Assembly (NCBI RefSeq): GCF_050916355.1
Contig: NZ_CP136946.1
Span: 3,038,001 to 3,102,000 of the forward strand
Length of the DNA stretch: 64,000 nucleotides
Source of the DNA: Jeongeupia wiesaeckerbachi
GTDB lineage: Bacteria > Pseudomonadota > Gammaproteobacteria > Burkholderiales > Chitinibacteraceae
Direction: 5' to 3'
The notes below the pieces were generated by a model. The model saw only the letters and a program-made list of their open reading frames with translations. It was not told the origin of the DNA and did no database searches. Below, in pieces: positions 21,233 to 32,926 of this stretch. Both the position numbers and the translations under genes were made by a program. Position 1 is the stretch's first letter; the number at the start of each line of letters is the position of its first letter.

Positions 21233-22336
21233 TCAAACGCCTTGCTTGAGGCTAGCTTCGATAAAGCCGTCGAGGTCGCCGTCCATCACGCCCTTGAGGT
21301 TGCCGACTTCGTAGCCGGTGCGCAGGTCCTTGATCCGGCTCTGGTCGAACACGTAGGAGCGGATCTGATGCCCCCAGCCGATGTCGGACTTGCCGGCTTC
21401 GAGCGACTGCTGCGCTTCCATCCGTTTGCGCAGTTCAAGTTCGTACAGTTTGGCGCGCAGCATCGCCCACGCTTCGTCGCGGTTGCGGTGTTGCGAGCGG
21501 TCGTTCTGGCACTGAACGACGATGCCGGTCGGCGCGTGCGTCAGCCGGACCGCGGAGTCGGTCTTGTTGATGTGCTGGCCGCCGGCGCCCGAGGCGCGAT
21601 AGGTGTCGGTGCGCACATCGGCCGGGTTGATTTCGATCTCGAAGCTGTCGTCTACCTCGGGGTAGACGAAGACTGAGCAGAACGAGGTGTGGCGGCGCGC
21701 GTTCGAGTCGAACGGCGACACGCGCACCAGCCGGTGCACGCCGGTCTCGGTGCGCAAGAAGCCGTAGGCGTACTCGCCGGTCAGCTTGATCGTCGCACTG
21801 GTGATGCCGGCAACTTCGCCTTCGGACTCTTCCATGACTTCGACATTGAAGCCCTTGCGCTCGCCGTAGCGGACGTACATGCGCAGCAGCATGCCGGCCC
21901 AGTCCTGCGCTTCGGTGCCACCGGCGCCCGACTGGATGTCGATAAAGCACGCGTTCGGATCCATCGGATTGCTGAACATCCGGCGGAACTCGAGTTTGGC
22001 GATTTTTTCTTCCAGCGCCTGCGCGTCGTCGTTGATCGCGGCGCAAGTGTCGTAATCGTTTTCGCTGCGCGCCATGTCGAACAGCTCTTTGGCGTCGGCA
22101 GAGCCGCCGGCCACTTCGTCGAGCACGACAACAACGTCTTCGAGCGCCTTGCGCTCGCGGCCGATTTCCTGCGCTTTCTTCTGGTCGTTCCAGATGTCCG
22201 GGTCTTCGGAGAGGCGGACAACTTCCTCGAGCCGGTCACGCTTGCCCGGATAGTCAAGGTAACGCTTCAGCTCCTCGGCGCGGCTGGCCAAGTCTGCGAG
22301 GTGGTTGTCGATCTGGTTGAGCTGTTCGGCTTCCAT
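21233..22336 (-). CDS. prfB: Peptide chain release factor 2, encoded in one continuous frame
   Basis: RF2 recognises UGA and UAA and triggers peptide release. The 367-residue protein has the tripeptide anticodon SPF (RVSPFDSNARRHTSF) and the catalytic GGQ (SGAGGQHINKTDSAVRLTH). In E. coli and most bacteria prfB contains a programmed +1 frameshift at CUU-UGA-C near codon 25. Here the equivalent site, codons 27-28, reads CTT GAC (22258-22253) in a single frame with no stop, so the autoregulatory frameshift is absent. The ATG at 22336 is preceded in frame by a GTG at 22339. A TATAAT promoter is upstream. Confidence 0.96.
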   Translation of the reverse strand: MEAEQLNQIDNHLADLASRAEELKRYLDYPGKRDRLEEVVRLSEDPDIWNDQKKAQEIGRERKALEDVVVVLDEVAGGSADAKELFDMARSENDYDTCAAINDDAQALEEKIAKLEFRRMFSNPMDPNACFIDIQSGAGGTEAQDWAGMLLRMYVRYGERKGFNVEVMEESEGEVAGITSATIKLTGEYAYGFLRTETGVHRLVRVSPFDSNARRHTSFCSVFVYPEVDDSFEIEINPADVRTDTYRASGAGGQHINKTDSAVRLTHAPTGIVVQCQNDRSQHRNRDEAWAMLRAKLYELELRKRMEAQQSLEAGKSDIGWGHQIRSYVFDQSRIKDLRTGYEVGNLKGVMDGDLDGFIEASLKQGV

Positions 22337-22365
22337 CACGGTCTATATCGGTCGGAAAACCGGCC

Positions 22366-22371
22366 ATTATA
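22366..22371 (-). promoter_or_regulatory. -10 element of the prfB-lysS operon (TATAAT)
   Basis: A perfect TATAAT on the minus strand (22371-22366) predicts a start near 22359, about 23 bases before the prfB ATG. The -35 region is not recognisable. Confidence 0.45.
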
Positions 22372-22454
22372 CCGGATTGCCTTGATGGATCGGGGCAATG
22401 CTTTGCAGCTGCGATGGCAAATGTCGGGGCGAGCCGATGAAGATGGACGCCAGA

Positions 22455-22488
22455 ACTAAGGGCGACGCCCGAAAGCGTTGCCCTTAGT
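22455..22488 (-). terminator. Hairpin downstream of gdhB
   Basis: A 14-bp stem (22455-22468 with 22475-22488, one G-T pair) and 6-base loop lies 17 bases after the gdhB stop codon. There is no clear T run after it, so it may be a weak terminator or an mRNA-stabilising 3' hairpin. Confidence 0.6.
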
Positions 22489-22504
22489 GCCCGGCCGGCT
22501 CCGA

Positions 22505-25500
22505 TCAGGCGGACAGTCGCGCCCGCATCTCGCGCAATGCGGCCGAGATCATCGCCAGATCCGGCTGGCTCTCGCGCAACTCGTCGAGCATGCGCAGCCA
22601 TTGCGCCAGCGGCTCGGCCACATCCTCCTGCCACGTTGCCAGCTTGGCGTCGGCATCGGCCTGCGGGCGCTGCCAGACCCGATCGGTCAGCATCGCGTGC
22701 AGCCGTTGCAGATCATCGCGTGCGGCAAGTCGGGCGAGCGTCTGCCAGCGATTTTCGCGCGGCAGCTTTTCGATCGCCATGGCCAGCCAGTCCAGCGACA
22801 GCACCTGCCCCAGAGAGAGGAACAGCTTCATCCGCTCGGCCAGCGTGCCGGTGTCCGACGCGCTGCGCGCAAGTTCGATAAAGGGCATAGCATGCTCGAT
22901 CGCCAGCACTTGGCCAGCCAGTTCGCCCGGCACACCGGCTTCGACCCAGTTGGTGCGGCGCGCTTGTGCGTCGGCACTGCCGATCAGCCATTCCGGCAGC
23001 CGCGGCAGACACAGCTCGGCACACGTACGCAGATGCTCGTGCGCAGCCGTATCGAGCGGGTGCTGCAGCAACCAGCGCGCCACGCGCTCGGTCTGGCGCC
23101 GGGCCGACGACAACAGCTCGTACTGCTCGGCGACCGGCACGGCGGCAGCCGCTTCGATGCTGGCAACCAGCCTGTCGACGGCAAGCAGCTGCTGCGAATC
23201 GATCAAGGCAGCCACCACGGCATCGGCCGGGCGTTCAACCTCTTCGGCGAGCCGGAACACGCAGGTAATGCCGTAGCGGTTGACCACATGATTGGTCAGC
23301 AATGTGGCGACAATTTCGCGCCGCAGCGGGTGCTCGGGAATGCGGTCGCCGTAGCGCTGCACCAGTGCCGTCGGGAAGTAATCCTGGAGCAGGGCATTCC
23401 AGCGTTTTTCGTCAGGCAGGTTGCTGGCAAGCAACTGCTGCTTGAGTACGATTTTGGCGTAGGCGAGCAACACCGACAGCTCCGGCCGGGTCAGTCCCAG
23501 CTTCGCTTGCTGGCGTTCAAGCAGCAGGCTGTCGCTCGGCAAATACTCAAGCCGGCGCGACAGTTTGCCCTGGCGTTCCATCGCGAGCATGAAGCGCTGG
23601 TGCACCGACAGCAGCGACGGCGCCTGCATCCGCTCGAGCGAAATCGCCTGCGTCTGCAGCCGGTTGTCCTCGAGCACCAGATGGCCGACTTCGTCGGTCA
23701 TCTCGGCCAACAGCTGGTTGCGCTGCTTCAGCGTCATGTCGCCGCTAGCGACGATGCGGTTGAGGAAAATCTTGATGTTGACTTCATGGTCCGAGCAATC
23801 GACGCCGGCCGAGTTGTCGATCGCGTCGGTGAAGATGCGGCCGCCCGACAGGCCGTACTCGATCCGCCCCAACTGGGTGAAGCCAAGGTTGCCGCCTTCA
23901 CCGACGACCTTGCAGCGCAGCTCGCGCCCGTCAACACGGACGGCATCGCTGCCGCGATCGTTGGCTTCGGCGTGGGTTTGCGTGCTCGCTTTCACATAGG
24001 TGCCGATGCCGCCGTTGTAGAGCAGATCGATCGGCGCCTTCAGAATGGCCTGGATCAGCAGATTCGGTTCGAGTTCGTCGTCCTCGACCTGCAGCAGCGC
24101 CTTCATTTCGGCGGAGAGCGGGATCGATTTGGCGCTGCGCGGCCACAGGCCACCGCCTTGGGAAATCAGTCGCGCCTCGTAATCGGCCCAACTGGAGCGG
24201 GGCAGGGCAAACAGCCGTTCACGCTCCTTGTACGACAGGGCCGGATCCGGGGTCGGATCAATGAAGATGTGCCGGTGGTCGAATGCGGCAACCAGCTTGA
24301 CCGCGGTTGAGCGCAGCAGGCCGTTGCCGAATACGTCGCCCGACATGTCGCCGACGCCGGCGATGGTGATCGGATCGACGGCAACGTCGATACCCATTTC
24401 GCGGAAATGACGCTCGACCGACACCCAGGCGCCGCGTGCGGTGATGCCCATTTTCTTGTGGTCGTAACCGACCGAGCCGCCCGATGCAAACGCGTCGTCG
24501 AGCCAGAAACCGTACTCCTGCGACAGCGCATTGGCGATGTCCGAGAACGTGGCCGTACCCTTGTCGGCGGCAACGACAAGATAAGGATCATCCTCGTCGC
24601 GACGGGTGACGCCCTGTGGTGGCACGACCTTGCCGTCGACGAGGTTGTCGGTCAGATCGAGCATGCCGCGGATCAGCGTCTGGTAGCACTCGACCCCCTT
24701 GGCGAGGAATGCCTCGCGCTCGGCCGGCGGATTCTTGACGACGAAGCCGCCCTTGGAGCCTACCGGCACGATCACGGTGTTCTTGACCATCTGCGCCTTC
24801 ACGAGCCCGAGCACCTCGGTGCGGAAGTCCTCGCGCCGGTCGGACCAGCGAAGACCGCCACGCGCGACCTTGCCGCCGCGCAGATGCACGCCTTCCATTT
24901 CGCTCGAGTACACGAAAATTTCGAACAGCGGCACCGGCTGCGGCATGCCCGGGATCTGTGCCGAGGCAATCTTGAACGATACATAGGGCTTGGCGTTGCC
25001 GGCCGCGTCCTGTTGCCAGAAGTTGGTGCGCACCGTGGCTTCGATCGCCGCGCGGAACTGCGACAGCATTTTTTCGTCGTCGAGGTTCGGCTGGTCGGCT
25101 GCGAATCGTGCCAAGGCCTCGCTGAGTGCATCGACCCGCGCAGCGTCGGTGCCGGGCTTCAGTCTTCCATCGAACAGCGCGACCAGTTGCGAAGCCTGGG
25201 CAGGGAAGCGCAGCAAGGTGTCGGCGAGCGTTTCCTGGCTGAATCGCAGACCGATTTGCTTCAGATAACGCGCGTAGGCGCGCAGCACCAGCACGTCACG
25301 CCAGGCGAGCCCGGCTTGCAGGATCAAGCGGTTGAACGAGTCGTTCTCGCACTGGCCGGCAAAAATCGCCTCGAAGGCGTCGAGCAGTCTGGCTCGCGCC
25401 GCGGGGCTTTCCAGCTCGCCGGCCTGCGGAATCTGAATGCCGATATCGATGATCCACGCGGCGCTGCCGTCGGCAAAACCGAGCCTGTACGGCCGCTCGT

Positions 25501-27247
25501 CCTGCACGCGGGCGCCCAGGTTCTCCAGCAGCGGCAGGCAATCGGACAGCTCGATCGCCGTATTGCGGTACAGCTTCAGCCGCCACAAACGGGTATCGGC
25601 CTGGCTGCCCGGAACGATGGTCGTCGTCAGCCTGCCGGTATCGAGCGCCGTTTCCAGTGCGTCGATATCGTGCACCGCCACGCGCGCCGGGTAATCGGCG
25701 CAGTAGGCCGCTGAAAATGCATTGGCATAGCGCTGATAGCGGACCGCGCCTTGCTCCTCGCCGCCGTGGGCGACGAGCTGGCGACGCAATTCATCGGGCC
25801 AGCGCTGGGCGATTTCGGCGATTTCGGCCTCGATCTCCTGCGCGTCGTACTTCGGGTGCGTGCCATGCGGAATCCGGGTGATGAAGTTGACGCGCGCCAG
25901 CGGGCTGTCCGACAGCAGGACATTGAACTCGACGCTCTCACCGGCGAGCCGCTCCAGCAGCAATTGCTGGACCTTGACCCGGACCTCGGTGGTGTAGTTG
26001 TCGCGCGGCACGTAGAGCATGGCCGAGACATAGCGGCCGTAGATGTCGTCGCGGAAGAACACGCGCGTCCGGTTGCGTTCCTGCAGGCCGACGATGCCGG
26101 CCGAGATCCGCGCCAGTTCGTCGGCGTCGGTCTCGATCAGTTCTTCACGCGGATAGGTATCCAGTACATTCAGTAGTGCCTTGCCGCGGTGGCCAGTCAG
26201 ATCGGCGCCGGATTGCGCTGCGGCGCGGGCGATTTTTTCGCGCAGGATCGGGATCTGCCGCGGCGGCGCATTGAAGGCACTGGCGGTATACAGGCCCAGC
26301 AAGCGCAGTTCGCCAACAACGTTGCCGTCGGCGTCGATGCGCTTGAGGCAGACCATGTCGAGGTAGGTCGGTCGGTGAATGACCGAGCGGGTGTCGGCCT
26401 TGGTCAGGATCAGCAGCGTATCCGGACGATAGGCGATCTTGCGCAGCTCGGGCGTCAAAGACGCCCAGGTGCGCGACGGACCGCCGACGCCATCGTCGCG
26501 CAGCATGCCCAAGCCGGACCCCGGGGTGATCCACATATTGCCATCGCCCTGCGCGTCGTCGATCCGATAATCGCGACAGCCGAGAAAAATGAAGTGGTCG
26601 TCACGCAGCCATTCCAGATAGGCAATGGTTTCGGCGATTTCGGCGGTCGCCAGCGGTGGCGGGGCGTTGCGCAGCTCGGTCAGCGTGACGCCGAGGCGCT
26701 CGGTCATTTTCGGCCAGTCGGCGACGGCCACCGACAGCACCTCCAGCGCGCCGAGGATTTCCTGCGCCAGCGCGGCCAGCGCCTCCGGGCGGGTGACGCG
26801 ATCGATCTCGAAGTGCATCCAGGATTCGTGCACGCCCGCGTCGTCGAGTCCGTCGGCCTGGCCCACGGCATTGCGCACCACCCGCAGGATCGGGTGCACG
26901 ACGAGGTGTACGCCATAGCCAAGGCGGTTGATCGCCATGCTGACCGTATCAACCAGAAAGGGCATGTCGTCGACGACCAGTTCGACAACGGTGTGCTTGC
27001 ACTCCCAGCCGTGTTCGATCAGCGTCGGGTTGTCGGCGCGAACCAGCACCTCGCCGGCTGTGCGTTTGGCGCCAAAACGCCAGTGCGACAACGCCGCACC
27101 AGCCCAGTTGTCGGCATCCCGGGCATCGAAGTCCTCGGCGGGAAGATCCGCGTAATAGCGCGCAAACAGCGAGCGGATATTGTCGGCGAGGGGTTCGCGT
27201 GCCTGAGCCAGTGCATCCAGCTGCGGACGGGGAACGGAAAAGGTCAT
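22505..27247 (-). CDS. gdhB: NAD-specific glutamate dehydrogenase, large (180 kDa) type
   Basis: This 1580-residue enzyme oxidises glutamate to 2-oxoglutarate and ammonia with NAD. The size and pattern match the GDH_L family first described in Streptomyces and Pseudomonas aeruginosa. The long N-terminal regulatory part contains ACT-like segments (VVDDMPFLVDTVSMAINRLGY; RVFFRDDIYGRYVSAMLYVPRDNYT). The central dehydrogenase domain shows the lysine region KGGFVVKNPP and RGGLRWSDRREDFRTEVLGLVKAQMVKN, and the NAD-binding region (GVGDMSGDVFGNGLL). A helical C-terminal domain of about 500 residues follows. It is a single-gene unit divergent from the DUF1631 gene. It suggests growth on amino acids as carbon and nitrogen source. 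Confidence 0.95.
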   Translation of the reverse strand: MTFSVPRPQLDALAQAREPLADNIRSLFARYYADLPAEDFDARDADNWAGAALSHWRFGAKRTAGEVLVRADNPTLIEHGWECKHTVVELVVDDMPFLVDTVSMAINRLGYGVHLVVHPILRVVRNAVGQADGLDDAGVHESWMHFEIDRVTRPEALAALAQEILGALEVLSVAVADWPKMTERLGVTLTELRNAPPPLATAEIAETIAYLEWLRDDHFIFLGCRDYRIDDAQGDGNMWITPGSGLGMLRDDGVGGPSRTWASLTPELRKIAYRPDTLLILTKADTRSVIHRPTYLDMVCLKRIDADGNVVGELRLLGLYTASAFNAPPRQIPILREKIARAAAQSGADLTGHRGKALLNVLDTYPREELIETDADELARISAGIVGLQERNRTRVFFRDDIYGRYVSAMLYVPRDNYTTEVRVKVQQLLLERLAGESVEFNVLLSDSPLARVNFITRIPHGTHPKYDAQEIEAEIAEIAQRWPDELRRQLVAHGGEEQGAVRYQRYANAFSAAYCADYPARVAVHDIDALETALDTGRLTTTIVPGSQADTRLWRLKLYRNTAIELSDCLPLLENLGARVQDERPYRLGFADGSAAWIIDIGIQIPQAGELESPAARARLLDAFEAIFAGQCENDSFNRLILQAGLAWRDVLVLRAYARYLKQIGLRFSQETLADTLLRFPAQASQLVALFDGRLKPGTDAARVDALSEALARFAADQPNLDDEKMLSQFRAAIEATVRTNFWQQDAAGNAKPYVSFKIASAQIPGMPQPVPLFEIFVYSSEMEGVHLRGGKVARGGLRWSDRREDFRTEVLGLVKAQMVKNTVIVPVGSKGGFVVKNPPAEREAFLAKGVECYQTLIRGMLDLTDNLVDGKVVPPQGVTRRDEDDPYLVVAADKGTATFSDIANALSQEYGFWLDDAFASGGSVGYDHKKMGITARGAWVSVERHFREMGIDVAVDPITIAGVGDMSGDVFGNGLLRSTAVKLVAAFDHRHIFIDPTPDPALSYKERERLFALPRSSWADYEARLISQGGGLWPRSAKSIPLSAEMKALLQVEDDELEPNLLIQAILKAPIDLLYNGGIGTYVKASTQTHAEANDRGSDAVRVDGRELRCKVVGEGGNLGFTQLGRIEYGLSGGRIFTDAIDNSAGVDCSDHEVNIKIFLNRIVASGDMTLKQRNQLLAEMTDEVGHLVLEDNRLQTQAISLERMQAPSLLSVHQRFMLAMERQGKLSRRLEYLPSDSLLLERQQAKLGLTRPELSVLLAYAKIVLKQQLLASNLPDEKRWNALLQDYFPTALVQRYGDRIPEHPLRREIVATLLTNHVVNRYGITCVFRLAEEVERPADAVVAALIDSQQLLAVDRLVASIEAAAAVPVAEQYELLSSARRQTERVARWLLQHPLDTAAHEHLRTCAELCLPRLPEWLIGSADAQARRTNWVEAGVPGELAGQVLAIEHAMPFIELARSASDTGTLAERMKLFLSLGQVLSLDWLAMAIEKLPRENRWQTLARLAARDDLQRLHAMLTDRVWQRPQADADAKLATWQEDVAEPLAQWLRMLDELRESQPDLAMISAALREMRARLSA

Positions 27248-27409
27248 TTCAGCCTGCTCTGCGTCGTTGAAGCTGACTTGACTCTATACCCCGGCCTATG
27301 GCGTCGCCAGACCGGGTTTTCCTCAACCTTGTTTTCCCCAATCGCTAAAGCGAGACAAGGTGGGAACGCCCGTCAGTGTCTCTTTGCCGCCCAGCCGCCG
27401 GTGATCAGT

Positions 27410-27439
27410 TTGACCTGCAAATTTAGTAAACATTACCAT
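27410..27439 (+). promoter_or_regulatory. Candidate promoter of the DUF1631 gene
   Basis: The 227-bp divergent gap between gdhB and the DUF1631 gene becomes AT-rich at 27418-27455. TTGACC (27410-27415) is followed after 18 bases by TACCAT (27434-27439). A TAATAT at 27444-27449 is an alternative -10. Nothing else in the gap is recognisable. Confidence 0.35.
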
Positions 27440-27474
27440 AACCTAATATACGTCAATGACATGCCGGCACCCCC

Positions 27475-29724
27475 ATGCACACCGTACGCGCCCGACCCGA
27501 AGCCAGCCCGCAAGCGGGAACGCTGATCGCCTGCCGCGACCTTGCGCTGGAGATGCTGACCGAGTCACTCGACGAGTTCTTCGAAGAGCTCGAGGAAACC
27601 TTCTTCCAGCTGGCCGAAACGACGACCGAGCGCGGCCTGCGCGATCAGTACTTTGACGCCAGAGTTGAAGCCCGGACCAAGAAAGACGCCATCGTCGCAG
27701 CCTTCAAGCAGCAGTTTCTGGCCAGTTTCGAAGCCAGCCTGCAATCGCGCGACCCGCGCGGCGACAGCAGCTATTACCAGGTCAACCTGACGCCGGATGC
27801 GCTGTCACTGGTTGCCAACGACGAATACGAGGCCTCGCTGACGCTGAGTAGCGTGACGAACGCAATGCAGCAAAAGGGCGGCGACACGCTGACCCAGCTT
27901 GAGCAGCGGCTGGCCACGCTCCTGCCCGAGCGCGATGACTCATCGGGCCCGCTCAGCCCCAAGGCCATTTGCGAAGCTTTTCTCAGCGCCTGCCAGCAGC
28001 TCGAAAGCGGGCTGGCCGCGCGTCTTGTCGCGTTGCGGACGTTCGAGACCGAGCTCTCGGGCCGCGTCGCCGGCGTCTATCAGCAGCTCAACCAATATCT
28101 GATCCAGCAAAACGTGGCGCTGCCGGCGCTGACCCGTCGTGCCAGCGCATCTCGTGTTCGCGGCCCCGGACCCGCGCAAGAAGGCGGTGATGATGCCGTG
28201 GGCGCACAGAACTACGCAGCAGCAGCCGGGGAGGGCGCCCATGTCGGTGGCGGTGGCTATCCGGGCGAGACTGCTGCCGCCTCCCTCTTGCGTCCCGAGC
28301 TCATTGCCCACCTGAACCAGCTGTTCTCGAACGGCGGTGCCCCCGTCTCCCAGCGCCCGGTCCGGCCGGACTGGTTCAATTTCCTCGATCATTTGCAGCA
28401 GGATTCGTTCGGTACGTCGCAGGACGTGCTTGCCCAGCCGGAAAACCTGCTGGCCCTGCTGCGCGGTAGCCGCTGGACTCAGGATCTGGATCGCGTCGAC
28501 ACGATGACGGTCGAACTGGTCACGCTGTTGTTCGACCGCCTGTTTGACGACACCCGGCTGCCGACCGCCGCCAAGGGTCTGCTCTCACGCCTGCAAGTCC
28601 CCGCCCTGAAAGCGGCAATGCTCGACAACGGCTTTTTCAGCGATAAATCCCACCCGGCCCGGCGGTTGATCGACCGGATTGCCGAAGCCAGCCTCGAATG
28701 GCAGAACGAGCCCTCCGAGGACGATGCGCGGCTGCACAAATTTGCCGAGTTGATCGGTGAGGTTGCGCACACCTTTAGCGATGACGCTTCGGTCTTCCAG
28801 ACGGCACTCGACTCGCTCAACAACTGGCTGGAAGCCGAAAGCAGTGCGCTCGACGCGTCGATCAGCGAGCAAGCCGAAGCGCTGCTGGCCGGAGAGATCA
28901 GCGAACTCGCGCAAGCCACCGTTCAGGCCTTGATCGAGCAGCGCCTGCAGCCGGGGCACCCGCCGGTCGTTAGCGGCTTTATCCACGAGCAATGGCGCGC
29001 CGCACTGGTTGCCGCCTATGACACCAATGGCGAAGCCGCGCCGCTGTTCGTAGAACGGCTGGCCGTGGTTGACGACCTGCTGTGGAGCGTTGCGCCGAAA
29101 GTCCGGCCGGAGGATCGGCTCCAGCTCGTCAACACGCTGCCAGCGCTGCTTGCCCGGCTCGAAAAGGGAATGCGCGACACCGACGTCGCCGACGAAGTTC
29201 GCAAGGCGTTTTTTGCCGAGCTGGTACAGCTGCACGCCAGCGCCATTCGGCAAGGCTTGAAACTGGCACTCACGGCAGTGGCGCCGGCCCAGCCTGCTGC
29301 CGAAGCCATCCAGGCGCCAGTAGTGCCTGCTGCGGCGCGGCTTGACGTTGTACTGCCGGTTCGCGCGGCCGCGCCGGAAATCGAATACATCACCGATGAA
29401 GCGATCGAGCCGGATCACGAATCTGACGATCAGGCCGAGTTGGTCACGCCGGTCGAAACCGACTCAGCCCACTCGGCGTTGCCGAGCCGCGGCGACTGGG
29501 TTGAATGGCTTGACGGCGATGCTGCCCCGCGGCGCTTGCGCGTCGGCTGGATCAGCCCGCAAGGGTCCCGCTTCCTGCTGACCAGCCGTACCGACAAGGG
29601 CTTGACGCTGATGCGGCACGAAGTCGAAGCGCACCTTGCCAGTGGCGCGTTGCGGCGCATCGACCTGGGCGCCGGCGTAACCGAGGACGCGTTCAGCCAG
29701 CTGCGTGATGCACTGATCGCCTGA
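27475..29724 (+). CDS. DUF1631 family protein
   Basis: This 749-residue protein matches the DUF1631 family of beta- and gammaproteobacteria: long, mostly helical, cytoplasmic proteins without known catalytic motifs. The N-terminal part (LALEMLTESLDEFFEELEETFFQLAE) and the central FNFLDHLQQ/RVDTMTVELVTLLFDRLFDD blocks are typical. A variable Gly/Ala-rich linker lies at about residues 228-270. A C-terminal PilZ-like segment (RGDWVEWLDGDAAPRRLRVGWISPQGSRFLLTSRTDKG) suggests possible cyclic-di-GMP or surface-related regulation; this is inference. The ATG at 27475 has no clear ribosome site and the first 25 residues are not conserved-looking, so a later start is possible. Confidence 0.85.
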   Translation: MHTVRARPEASPQAGTLIACRDLALEMLTESLDEFFEELEETFFQLAETTTERGLRDQYFDARVEARTKKDAIVAAFKQQFLASFEASLQSRDPRGDSSYYQVNLTPDALSLVANDEYEASLTLSSVTNAMQQKGGDTLTQLEQRLATLLPERDDSSGPLSPKAICEAFLSACQQLESGLAARLVALRTFETELSGRVAGVYQQLNQYLIQQNVALPALTRRASASRVRGPGPAQEGGDDAVGAQNYAAAAGEGAHVGGGGYPGETAAASLLRPELIAHLNQLFSNGGAPVSQRPVRPDWFNFLDHLQQDSFGTSQDVLAQPENLLALLRGSRWTQDLDRVDTMTVELVTLLFDRLFDDTRLPTAAKGLLSRLQVPALKAAMLDNGFFSDKSHPARRLIDRIAEASLEWQNEPSEDDARLHKFAELIGEVAHTFSDDASVFQTALDSLNNWLEAESSALDASISEQAEALLAGEISELAQATVQALIEQRLQPGHPPVVSGFIHEQWRAALVAAYDTNGEAAPLFVERLAVVDDLLWSVAPKVRPEDRLQLVNTLPALLARLEKGMRDTDVADEVRKAFFAELVQLHASAIRQGLKLALTAVAPAQPAAEAIQAPVVPAAARLDVVLPVRAAAPEIEYITDEAIEPDHESDDQAELVTPVETDSAHSALPSRGDWVEWLDGDAAPRRLRVGWISPQGSRFLLTSRTDKGLTLMRHEVEAHLASGALRRIDLGAGVTEDAFSQLRDALIA

Positions 29725-29756
29725 TTCCGCCACGGCGCGTCGCTACGGAGGTCTGG

Positions 29757-29762
29757 TAAACT
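29757..29762 (+). promoter_or_regulatory. Extended -10 element adjacent to the ABC-F start codon
   Basis: TGGTAAACT provides an extended -10 (TGn) with hexamer TAAACT at 29757-29762. It predicts a transcript starting at 29769, one base before the ATG at 29770, which would be leaderless. No ribosome site is present. Confidence 0.35.
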
Positions 29763-29769
29763 CCGGCGC

Positions 29770-31671
<1,902 letters not shown>

Positions 31672-31711
31672 AGCGCCAGCACCACAAACCGCTCGCCAGC
31701 CCCGGTCTCGT

Positions 31712-32911
31712 TTATTGCTGACGGTGCACGTCGTGCGTGCGCACCGGTTTGTCGGTGGTAGGCATATCGAGCCAGTCAGGGTGCCCCAGGCTGTGCTCGA
31801 TATCACTCAACCCGCTGCGCCAGTGGTCACGCATGGTCAGCGCGCCGAACTGGAAATCCTTGTAATGCCCCTCGCACGCCTTGTCGTTGTAGATGAGGTG
31901 AATGATGTTGAAGCGGCGATCGCACGCTACCGCGGTGGCGCGTCGGCACCACGGGTTGTCCTTTTTGACCTCGTCCGGCACCAGCTCCAGCAGTTCTCGC
32001 AATAAACGCCGGTACTGCTGGGTGCGCTCCATATGGGTCGTGATCAATCGGGTCCGGCTTGAGTACTGAATGTCTTTTTGCCGCAAAGCCACGGTGCTTA
32101 GATTGCTTGGTAGATCCCCGTGCGCACTCCAGAGATCGACCTGAAAAATGAGCGAGTTTTTACGTGGTTCGGTCGATAGCACCTGGTAAAGCGGCGTGTT
32201 CGACACCACGCCACCATCCCAGTAGTACTCGCCATCGATTTCCACCGCCGGAAAGCCGGGCGGAAGGGCACCCGACGCCATGAAGTGCTCGGCGCGCAAG
32301 CGCTCGGTCGTATTGTCAAACGACACAAAGTTGCCGCTTTTGACGTTGACGGCGCCGACGGTGACGCGCATTTCACCCGCATCGTTGATGCGATCGAAAT
32401 CGACTAGCGATTCCAGCGTCTGCTTCAGTGGTGCCGTGTCGTAGTAACTGATCTTGGCCGGCGACCCGCTCGAAGGCTGCATGAGACGCGGCAGGAAGAA
32501 GCCTTTCTGGCCCTCGATCAGCGCTCGCCAAGCCTCCCAGCCGTTAAACCATTGGAGAAGTTCGCTCGGCAAGTCGTCAGCCCCGTTCAGCGCGGCCATC
32601 GGGCTGGGCGGAAGGAAAGGGGGCTGGCAGATCGTCTGCCAGAACTCATGCAGGCGTTCGACACGCTTTTCCGGCGGATTGCCGGCAATGATGGCTGCAT
32701 TCAGCGCGCCAATTGAAATTCCCGCCACCCAGTTGGGGTGAAGATTGGCCTCTGCCAGCCCCTGATACACGCCGGCCTGATAGGAGCCAAGTGCACCACC
32801 ACCCTGAAGGACAAGCGCGACTACCTGATAGCCGTGATCGGCGGGCAGTCGGGGGCTTTGGTAGAAATCGCTGCTGTCGTGACTGGCCGCATTCCGCTTC
32901 TGTGTTGCCAT
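31712..32911 (-). CDS. Patatin-like phospholipase with C-terminal DUF3734
   Basis: This 399-residue protein has the patatin lipase features: oxyanion loop GGGALGSYQAGVYQG (from about 37), nucleophile elbow GISIG with Ser66, and catalytic aspartate in WDGGVVSN. The C-terminal third is the DUF3734 extension common in betaproteobacterial patatins. It lies 15 bases after adc. In Burkholderiales and relatives this pair is often found with 3-hydroxybutyrate dehydrogenase, suggesting a role in polyhydroxyalkanoate or lipid turnover; that link is inferred from context only. No signal peptide is seen, so it is probably cytoplasmic or membrane-associated. Confidence 0.92.
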   Translation of the reverse strand: MATQKRNAASHDSSDFYQSPRLPADHGYQVVALVLQGGGALGSYQAGVYQGLAEANLHPNWVAGISIGALNAAIIAGNPPEKRVERLHEFWQTICQPPFLPPSPMAALNGADDLPSELLQWFNGWEAWRALIEGQKGFFLPRLMQPSSGSPAKISYYDTAPLKQTLESLVDFDRINDAGEMRVTVGAVNVKSGNFVSFDNTTERLRAEHFMASGALPPGFPAVEIDGEYYWDGGVVSNTPLYQVLSTEPRKNSLIFQVDLWSAHGDLPSNLSTVALRQKDIQYSSRTRLITTHMERTQQYRRLLRELLELVPDEVKKDNPWCRRATAVACDRRFNIIHLIYNDKACEGHYKDFQFGALTMRDHWRSGLSDIEHSLGHPDWLDMPTTDKPVRTHDVHRQQ

Positions 32912-32926
32912 GGTTCCCGTCCCCGC

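Noticed and set aside
22478..24310. 610-codon open frame antisense to gdhB (with others at 24407-25714 and 26189-27526)
   Set aside because: gdhB is clearly coding on the other strand across the whole region. Long antisense frames are expected at this GC content, and their translations are Gln/Arg/His-rich without any recognisable domain.
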